Below, piece after piece: positions 31,590 to 37,500 of a stretch of DNA of 37,500 nucleotides. Every line of letters begins with the position of its first letter. The stretch's first letter is position 1. Both the position numbers and the translations under genes were made by a program. Under the pieces are notes generated by a model. It saw only the letters and a program-made list of their open reading frames with translations, was not told the DNA's origin and made no database searches. The DNA is from Symbiodinium natans (lineage: Eukaryota > Sar > Dinophyceae > Suessiales > Symbiodiniaceae): contig CAJNDS010002702.1 of assembly GCA_905221605.1 (NCBI GenBank), forward strand, positions 1-37,500. The letters run 5' to 3'.

Positions 31590-32317
31590 CAACTTTTCAC
31601 CTTGCATCATGGTTTAACCAGTACTTTAAGCACGTATGGAAGTCCCACGGGCCCCGGCTTACCAAGAAGTACCACTTGCCTTCCTGGGCCCTAGACTTTG
31701 ACGTAGCGCATTGTCAGCTCATTCCCTGGGACAGGCTCTTGGCCTCTTCCTTCCACTTAGCATATGACCAGGCTTGCAATGAACAGCCCAACCCTCCACC
31801 GCTCCAGTGGTCCCGAGACCTGCTAGTGTGGTTCCTGGACAGCGCGTGGGCTAGAACGACCACGGATTTGTTCCAGACTCTGGCTGAAGAGTTCGTCTGG
31901 TTTCTGGACTATGATCAGACCTTGAAGGCCTGTGTTTTGGGTCAGCCCCCTTTCAACAACGCAGGAGTTGCCACTTCGGCAGGGTTTGGTTCCCTGTTCT
32001 TTGATGGAGTTTTCTGGCAGGTTGCGGCAATATACGGCGTTCTCAAGGATAGTACTAAGTCCCAACTCCAAGCCCCCAATGACCAACTCGTCCTGCTCTT
32101 GGAGTACATCCTCCCCCTCCTTCAGCTTTCCCAGAACGACATTCAGTATGTCAAATCCCGAGCCCACACCAATAAAGGTAACATAATGGAAACCTTAATG
32201 CTCGCGCTCGCCGAAGGGGGTGCGCATTGGTTAGCGTGGAAAACGGCATGGACCGTATTTCAACACCAGCACAGAAACTCCAAGTATGATTGGGTTGCAC
32301 AGGTCGCTGTGTGTTGA
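31556..32317 (+). CDS. LINE overlapping ORF in the -1 frame, unknown function
   Basis: The frame opens after TAA at 31553 and runs to TGA at 32317. It has no ATG near its start (first in-frame TTG at 31676), so it is probably reached by -1 frameshifting from ORF1 or belongs to a longer ORF2. It begins HVWPLADDILLATF and contains GVATSAGFGSLFFDGVFWQV. No domain is recognised. It shares its frame with the downstream 32342 ORF. Only the TGA at 32315-32317 and 24 nt separate them, so both could be parts of one polyprotein. Confidence 0.5.
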   Translation, partial: HVWPLADDILLATFHLASWFNQYFKHVWKSHGPRLTKKYHLPSWALDFDVAHCQLIPWDRLLASSFHLAYDQACNEQPNPPPLQWSRDLLVWFLDSAWARTTTDLFQTLAEEFVWFLDYDQTLKACVLGQPPFNNAGVATSAGFGSLFFDGVFWQVAAIYGVLKDSTKSQLQAPNDQLVLLLEYILPLLQLSQNDIQYVKSRAHTNKGNIMETLMLALAEGGAHWLAWKTAWTVFQHQHRNSKYDWVAQVAVC

Positions 32318-32341
32318 CCCCTAACATCCCGAGCACAAAGT

Positions 32342-35300
32342 ATGACACTAATCCCGCAGCCCTGCTTGAAGCTTATGGTGCAGCGCTCTAGTGACTCTTT
32401 TTCCGAAGGCCATTTGATCTTGACGTCCTTGTTTAGAGTTAAGTGGTTCCACTATGAACGAGTTCTTTCTAGGCTTCTTTCTCTTGCCTGCCTCCCCTCT
32501 TTGGGAGCTTCGTTGATTGACAGTATCCCTTGCGGAGGTCGGATTGACACTATCCCTACGGGGAACGAGATTGCCACTACGCCCTTCGGGGGCCTGATTG
32601 CCAGTACCCCCTTTGGGGGCATGATTGCCAATATCCCCTTCGGGGGTCGGATTGTTATTTTCTTCGGGGGCCAGATTGCCTTTAACAGAACAATATCCCC
32701 GCACATTACAAAGATTGCTCTTGAACTCAATATCGCCCCACCTCCCTTGACGTTTTGCCCCTGCCCCTCTTTCGGGTTTGCTAGGTTCTTTGTGCTCCGA
32801 GCTAGCTTTTGGTTCCCTCCTTTTGTCTTTCATGGCCAGCCAGGGAAAGCTTGCACAGCAGGCCAGCAATGCCTGCGCCTCTTCCCGCGAGCCCTTTCTA
32901 AAGCAGGTTGCGATACCCTACTAGTTTGCCGAAACACCCAGAACCATTTTCCGGAGGGGCTCGCTCTCTACACGTCCAAAGCAGGGCACGCTTTCACCCT
33001 TTCGAGAAAACAAAGGAATCGACTCCAGCACGCCGTAAACGGCAATACTTGGTGTGGGATTTGTAATTGCTCACTCATAGACAGGTCGTTTGAGTATATG
33101 CCATCATATTTTCATTCCTGGCCTATTACTCTCCAAAACGGGATGATGATCCATAAATTCGTTTATTGTCAGGCACATTTGTCGCTGTGGTTTTATAGAA
33201 GAGGACGTCGCCAATACCAAGTATTTTATGGCACAAAAGCCCGCAATCTATACACGCATCTCTGTGCTGCGAGAGCCGCCAGCGGCACGCCGGGGGGCCA
33301 CGGTCAGCCCAAGAATTGTTTGCGCAACCTCTTCGCGCTCCACGGCGCGTACAACAGACAACAGATAACTCAGGCTAGTGGCCACGAATCTCGCTGTGCG
33401 TCAGGGGGAAGAACACACCAACAGCTACGTTCCACTAACGCTATGCTTCGCCGGCAATCTCAATATCAGCTTAACCGCGCGCAATCTAGACGCGACTACC
33501 GTAAATGGATCCAAGACGTGCTGGGAGATGGAAAATTTACCCTAGTCCACCCCCGGCTCCCCCTGAAAAGGGTAACGAATAGCCCTTTGCAAATTCAACG
33601 CGCCTTTCCGCGCAATTCCCTCTCTCCCACCTCGGGCTCCAGAGCCGATCTGTTCAAGAGATATGTTCAGCGCTCTTGCCTCGACCTTCCCCAGCGGACA
33701 CTCCCGCTCAGACCAGAGAAAAACGAGCTACATGTCATCACCTTCAACATAGAAACCCTTATAGGACATGCCAAGCACGAATCGTTAGCTATGTTCGCTA
33801 GGCGCCATTCCGTTGATATAATAGCGCTCCAAGAAACAAAGTCGCAATCCTCGGATGAGCTAAGGCCCAAGGGTGGCCGCCTTCTGCTTTCTGGAACTCC
33901 GCAAGAGCACATGGCCGGGGTCGGCTTTTACGTCGCTCCCACCAGTGTCCCACTCATCTCTGATTTTCTCCCCTACTCAGGCCGTTTGGCAGTCCTCACT
34001 CTAAGAACTCAACCTCTCCAGACCCACCTAGTGTCGGTTTACGCGCCAAGTCAACTCTCTGACGCTGCCCAAGACGCTGCTCGCAAGGAGTCTTTTTGGT
34101 CCTCCTTACAGGACCTCCACGATCTCCTTCCTAAGCCTGCGCTCATAATATACCTGGGCGATTTTAATGCCCGTGTTCACGAGTGTGATCTTCTTGACCC
34201 CCAGGACTTCATTGGACCAGTGACCTTTCCATCGCCAGGCTCCCCAGACTCTACTTTTCAGTCCAACTTCGAGATGCTTACGGAATTCCTTGCCAACAAT
34301 GAGTTTTTACTCGCGTCTTCATTCCATACTCGCCCAGCCTCTAAACGAATTACTTACCGCGAAATAGCCTCTGAACCCTCCGCTGATCCACTCACACCAA
34401 CCCCGCTTAATTTCTCATGCATAGACCATATCCTGACTCACAGACACCATTTACACAATCTACCTGCCATTTCTTCGCAAGTTAAATGGAATCTTCCCTG
34501 GTTCCATCGACACTACCCACTTTATGTTAAAATCACTTTCGATGCATTTGCCAAGCCTGCAGACCCTCCCGCCCCAAAAATTCAGCCCCCAGCCACGACA
34601 GAGGACAAGCGCGAGTTTCGCGCGAGTTTCTTGAGGGCGCTCGCCCCCATCTTAGGAACGCAGTCCATGCTCCAACACGATCAGATCCCGGGAGCCACGG
34701 ACGTGTATACAGATGGCTCTTGCCCAGACCAATACCACGTAGCTGTAGGAAACCCGGCAGGTTGGGCGTTCACTTTTCAGGACGCACGCGCCCATCTGGA
34801 CTCGTATGGGCCAGTAGGCCTCAACCTTCCCCAAGCACCCGTCGGTTCCAACAACTCAGGTGAACTACAAGCAATTCTCGAAGCATTGGATTATGTTCTT
34901 CGGCACCGAACTTCTCACTCCATCTCGTCACTCAACATTTTCACAGATTCCCAATTCGCTCTTGACCTCATACATGGTTTATCCACCACCACAGAACATA
35001 CGTATCTACTATCACTCATTCATAAAACTCTCGATCTCTTACTCCCCCATATGCCCATATCAATTTTGAAAATAAAGGGCCACTCCGGGCAACAAGGCAA
35101 TGACCGTGCTGACTCCCTTGCTAGTAGAGGAGTTTCTACTGATGCACAAAGGGGCAGACACGCCCCGCCCGTTCGACCACTAGTAGTGGAAAACGCCACA
35201 GCGCCGGCTCCTGCCGCTTTCTTGGACCTCACTTTAGCCGAGCAGGCAGGAGCCTTACAACGTGCGGCAATTGCCGCCGCGCCCCCCCCAACTCTACCAA

Positions 35301-36445
35301 CGCAGTACAAGCGTTCCTATCTCTCTAACAAGACCAAACGTCTCATAGACATTGTTCACTCAACCCCCCCTTCGGAGCATGAAACACTAAAAAGGCTGCG
35401 AAGAATTATTAAGCGTCGAGCCAGAAAGGAAAAACGACAACACACCTGTGACAACCTACTACAAGATTCAACCGGTCCACCCTCCAAACAGTGGTCCACT
35501 CTACGTTTCTTGCGCAAGTCATACAATCCCAAAACAAAAGGCGTACGTAAGCCCAATGGCCGTATGTCCACCTCCACAGAGAAACCGCAGGTTTTTGCGA
35601 ATCATCTATCCACTAACGTATGGAACCACATCCCTACTCCTCCCCTTCCTAGTACCTTACTATTTCCCCCGGCCCTTCTTGACCTTTCTCCTTTCGATGA
35701 CCAAGACCTTCAGCGCGCATTGTCGCGCTTGAAACACCGCAAAGCCGCAGGGCCTGACGGTGTCCCGGCTGAGCTCTGGAAATTTGCCCCACGATCAGTA
35801 CATATAGCATTACTCGCGCACTTCAACAAAGCCTTCAAGGAAGCTGCTTCTCCTGACAGCTGGAAGATCGCCGACGTAATAATGATTTTCAAGGGCAAAA
35901 AGAAAGATCCCACTCTTCCTGAAAGTTATCGTCCCATCTCGTTGATCAACACCGTCTATAAAATCTACGCTTCCATGATTCATTATCGTTTAAAAACGGC
36001 AATTGACGACCGCATCTCCACAGTTCAATTCGGTTTTAGATCAGGCAGATCCACTTCAACCCCATTGTTCATTATCAGACGACTCATAGAACTTCACGAA
36101 CGTCACCAAGAAACTTTTTACGCCCTTTTTCTTGACTGGGCGCAGGCCTTCGATTCCGTCACCCATGTCGCGATAGAAAATGCCTTGCTAAGAATCGGCG
36201 TTCACCCGGCATTTACGGCAGCAATTCTCTCAATATACCAAGGTTGCCAATTTGCAGTAAAAGACTCGAACGCCCGATCCTCCCCAAACAATTTTCCAGA
36301 GGTATACGACAAGGCTGCCCACTTTCGCCTTATTTATTCATCATCACCTTATCGGTGCTTTTCCAGGACACGTATGATACTTACAAAAGTGCTTTTGGCC
36401 CTCTCCCTACGGTACTTCAGTCTGACTCCCCCCTTTGTGACATAG
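32342..36445 (+). CDS. LINE ORF2: APE-type endonuclease, RNase H, reverse transcriptase (N-terminal part)
   Basis: The open frame has 1367 codons. The first ~165 residues look like spacer. A better protein start may be ATG 32832 (MASQGKLAQQ) in another phase, needing a shift near 32920. A Cys/His-bearing segment follows (GNTWCGICNCS). EN is at ~460-730, with TFNI (N469), LQETK (E498), GDFN (D607, N609), IDH (D695, H696) and HRH (H724). RNase H is at ~785-930, with TDGS D791, GELQ E841, TDSQ D869, GHSG H914 and D924, a complete catalytic set. RT is from ~1080, with AAGPDG, SYRPISLIN, FGFRSGRSTS and FLDWAQAFD (D1265, motif A). True homology ends near 36300, after SSPNNFPE. RT continues in the 36244-37326 frame. 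The tail to 36445 is frameshift product. Confidence 0.85.
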   Translation: MTLIPQPCLKLMVQRSSDSFSEGHLILTSLFRVKWFHYERVLSRLLSLACLPSLGASLIDSIPCGGRIDTIPTGNEIATTPFGGLIASTPFGGMIANIPFGGRIVIFFGGQIAFNRTISPHITKIALELNIAPPPLTFCPCPSFGFARFFVLRASFWFPPFVFHGQPGKACTAGQQCLRLFPRALSKAGCDTLLVCRNTQNHFPEGLALYTSKAGHAFTLSRKQRNRLQHAVNGNTWCGICNCSLIDRSFEYMPSYFHSWPITLQNGMMIHKFVYCQAHLSLWFYRRGRRQYQVFYGTKARNLYTHLCAARAASGTPGGHGQPKNCLRNLFALHGAYNRQQITQASGHESRCASGGRTHQQLRSTNAMLRRQSQYQLNRAQSRRDYRKWIQDVLGDGKFTLVHPRLPLKRVTNSPLQIQRAFPRNSLSPTSGSRADLFKRYVQRSCLDLPQRTLPLRPEKNELHVITFNIETLIGHAKHESLAMFARRHSVDIIALQETKSQSSDELRPKGGRLLLSGTPQEHMAGVGFYVAPTSVPLISDFLPYSGRLAVLTLRTQPLQTHLVSVYAPSQLSDAAQDAARKESFWSSLQDLHDLLPKPALIIYLGDFNARVHECDLLDPQDFIGPVTFPSPGSPDSTFQSNFEMLTEFLANNEFLLASSFHTRPASKRITYREIASEPSADPLTPTPLNFSCIDHILTHRHHLHNLPAISSQVKWNLPWFHRHYPLYVKITFDAFAKPADPPAPKIQPPATTEDKREFRASFLRALAPILGTQSMLQHDQIPGATDVYTDGSCPDQYHVAVGNPAGWAFTFQDARAHLDSYGPVGLNLPQAPVGSNNSGELQAILEALDYVLRHRTSHSISSLNIFTDSQFALDLIHGLSTTTEHTYLLSLIHKTLDLLLPHMPISILKIKGHSGQQGNDRADSLASRGVSTDAQRGRHAPPVRPLVVENATAPAPAAFLDLTLAEQAGALQRAAIAAAPPPTLPTQYKRSYLSNKTKRLIDIVHSTPPSEHETLKRLRRIIKRRARKEKRQHTCDNLLQDSTGPPSKQWSTLRFLRKSYNPKTKGVRKPNGRMSTSTEKPQVFANHLSTNVWNHIPTPPLPSTLLFPPALLDLSPFDDQDLQRALSRLKHRKAAGPDGVPAELWKFAPRSVHIALLAHFNKAFKEAASPDSWKIADVIMIFKGKKKDPTLPESYRPISLINTVYKIYASMIHYRLKTAIDDRISTVQFGFRSGRSTSTPLFIIRRLIELHERHQETFYALFLDWAQAFDSVTHVAIENALLRIGVHPAFTAAILSIYQGCQFAVKDSNARSSPNNFPEVYDKAAHFRLIYSSSPYRCFSRTRMILTKVLLALSLRYFSLTPPFVT
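32519..32695 (+). repeat. ~30-bp repeats forming CCCC-UUCG-GGGG hairpins in the LINE inter-ORF region
   Basis: Six units run GATTG-CC-ANTA then CCCCTTCGGGGG (variants CCCTTGCGGAGG, CCCTACGGGG, CCCCCTTTGGGGG). Each can fold into a short C/G stem with a UUCG-like loop, a very stable RNA tetraloop class. The translation in the long frame is also repetitive (TPFGG, NIPFGG). Position, between the 31556 ORF and the first clear EN-domain coding, suggests a spacer with RNA structure rather than protein. Confidence 0.7.
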
Positions 36446-37326
36446 AAAATGCAGATGACACTGTCCTACTCTCGCGTACTCAACAGGCGCTTCACCGACT
36501 ACTACATACCTTACAGTCCCTCGCTTTCAGAAGAGGCATGTCCTTAAATATTGAAAAATGCCATTTGCTTACCATCAACACCACACTTCCGATTTATCTA
36601 ATCAAAAACTACCAACTCCCATGTACTTGCGATTTTTGTGTTGAGGCTCGTTATCCTAAACCGGACCCTTCCTTACAAATCGAGCCAACTGATCACGCCG
36701 ACTATCTCGGTGCGGTTCTAACCACTAACGCTTCTGCCACAAAGGATACCAACAAGCGATATGCCCAGGCATCGCAGGCGGCCAAGTCCTTGAAGGACTT
36801 CTTCCGCCACCCGTCAATCTCTGTTAATAGAAAACTATTGGTCCATAACCAACTAGTGCTTGCCATTCTTCTTTACGGCTCGGAGTCACAGATGTACTCC
36901 CAGGCTAACCTCACTAAGCTCAATAAGCTCCACTACCAAGTATTACGGCAGATTTTTAACTTCAAATCGTCGTACTACCATAAAATCCTATCACCTTCAG
37001 ACCAGCAATGTTCCAACGAATACATTGCCGGCCTCCTTTATAAACACGCTCCAGCTATTCTTTCCCCCTCGCAGCGTATCATCTCCGCCAGAATTTCTGA
37101 TCTCGGACACATATTGCGACATGCCGACACCATGGAACACCAGACCGTTTTCCAATTAGCCCATGCCTATCGCAGATTACACAGACGCAGAGTAGGGCAC
37201 CCTAGATTACATGGCCAGAAATCACCCCACCGAGAAGTCATCTGCTTGATGGCCCATCACCTTTGCTCAAATGCACTGTGGTACCGACAGTCTTGTACAA
37301 CTCCACATTTGCCATGGATGCCGTGA
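36244..37326 (+). pseudogene. LINE ORF2 continued: RT motifs B and C and C-terminal part, shifted frame
   Basis: Meaningful sequence starts near 36303 with RGIRQGCPLSPYLFII (motif B), about one base out of phase with the upstream frame. The loss of one base (or gain of two) near 36300 explains it. The motif C box reads ENADDTVLL at about 36445-36471, so the usual Tyr before ADD is Asn (AAT versus TAT, one substitution). The two catalytic Asp are kept. The thumb region and a C-terminal RRLHRRRVGHPRLHG, typical of LINE RT ends, follow. The stop is at 37324-37326. Confidence 0.8.
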
Positions 37327-37420
37327 TGTTCCCAGTAGGCCCTTCCAACCCATCGACGCTGTAGCTGCTCGAAGCTATGCCGCAGTGGCAGGATGAGTCG
37401 CTCCGCCCATTCGAAAAGTG
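37327..37420 (+). other. LINE 3' flank before the duplicated segment
   Basis: A short non-coding stretch after the RT stop. It shows no poly(A), no simple-repeat tail and no clear target-site duplication. It ends at GAAAAGTG, where the sequence switches into a copy of the LINE interior. Confidence 0.4.
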
Positions 37421-37500
37421 CAACGCAGTACAAGCGTTCCTATCTCTCTAACAAGACCAAACGTCTCATAGACATTGTTCACTCAACCCCCCCTTCGGAG
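37421..37500 (+). repeat. 80-bp exact duplicate of LINE interior (35298-35377)
   Basis: CAACGCAGTACAAGCGTTCC onward is identical base for base to 35298-35377, the region between RNase H and RT, and is still matching at the window edge. It is either a 5'-truncated second LINE copy placed head-to-tail, a tandem duplication of the 3' part, or an assembly repeat collapse or expansion. Confidence 0.9.

Larger units (their letters stand above)
29204..37420 (+). mobile_element. LINE retrotransposon, near full length, with EN-RNase H-RT order
   Basis: Coding order on the plus strand is ORF1 (29328-31589), an overlapping ORF (31556-32317), a structured spacer, then EN, RNase H and RT (32342-37326). 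A C/T-rich leader lies upstream of the first ATG. The 3' part after the RT stop at 37326 is under 100 bp before an internal repeat of the element begins, so the true 3' end and target-site duplication are not seen. Boundaries are therefore approximate. At least one frameshift (near 36300) makes the copy defective. RNase H ahead of RT differs from the usual LINE order, where RNase H follows RT. Confidence 0.8.

Noticed and set aside
31556-31600. LADDILL at the start of the overlapping ORF as an RT motif C
   Set aside because: No other RT motif surrounds it. The real RT with motif C is downstream at 36445-36471.
32348-32869. Minus-strand 173-codon ORF with GGTGNQAPEG repeats
   Set aside because: It arises from the hairpin minisatellite, whose both strands are open. 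The LINE sense strand is plus.

Overview
The window looks like nuclear DNA of a dinoflagellate, most likely of the Symbiodiniaceae/Suessiales type. This is inferred, not proven. The reasons are interstitial telomere-type repeats (TTTAGGG)n, very dense tandem satellites, a very long secreted beta-sandwich protein encoded largely by one 6.2 kb exon, introns with short AG|G acceptors and one possible GC donor, and two classes of decaying retroelement. One is a LINE with a large EN-RNase H-RT polyprotein. The other is a Penelope-like element with an N-terminal GIY-YIG nuclease. No rRNA, tRNA, CRISPR array or bacterial operon is visible.

Layout. 1-8110 is almost pure satellite: AT-rich palindromic arrays punctuated by G/C runs, eight nested 57-bp palindromes (1120-1818), a ~30-bp array (2751-3208), about 42 copies of a ~54-bp unit (3209-5500), and a tandem ~0.9 kb polypyrimidine/polypurine unit (5501-8110). 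8163-17156 on the minus strand is one multi-exon gene for a giant secreted or surface protein: a 48-nt signal-peptide exon, a 2053-codon exon and at least two smaller exons. Its 1.67 kb intron carries a fold-back element and a telomeric tract. 17380-21240 is mostly non-coding: more telomeric tracts, one inside an 11-bp terminal inverted repeat, weak ORFs, and a GGTTCGAAC array. 21792-22751 (minus) is an intact homocysteine S-methyltransferase gene.

23735-29203 is a wrecked Penelope-like element. Its 5' half (GIY-YIG, CxC, RT fingers) is on the minus strand and its 3' half (RT motifs B and C) on the plus strand, each bordered by a CCCCTTAAG satellite in matching sense. This looks like one inversion. 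A 200-codon minus-strand ORF with one internal TAG lies upstream. 29328-37420 is a LINE on the plus strand: ORF1 (RRM-like, basic, Cys-rich), an overlapping -1-frame ORF, a spacer with UUCG-type hairpins, then EN-RNase H-RT broken by a frameshift in the RT. The last 80 bases repeat an internal part of the same LINE, so a second copy or a duplication starts at the window edge.

The two host genes (surface protein, methyltransferase) have no visible functional link. The rest is the repeat landscape around them. The most novel-looking items are the LINE domain order with RNase H ahead of RT, the permuted and inverted Penelope-like element tied to a palindromic satellite, and the elements that carry telomere repeats.
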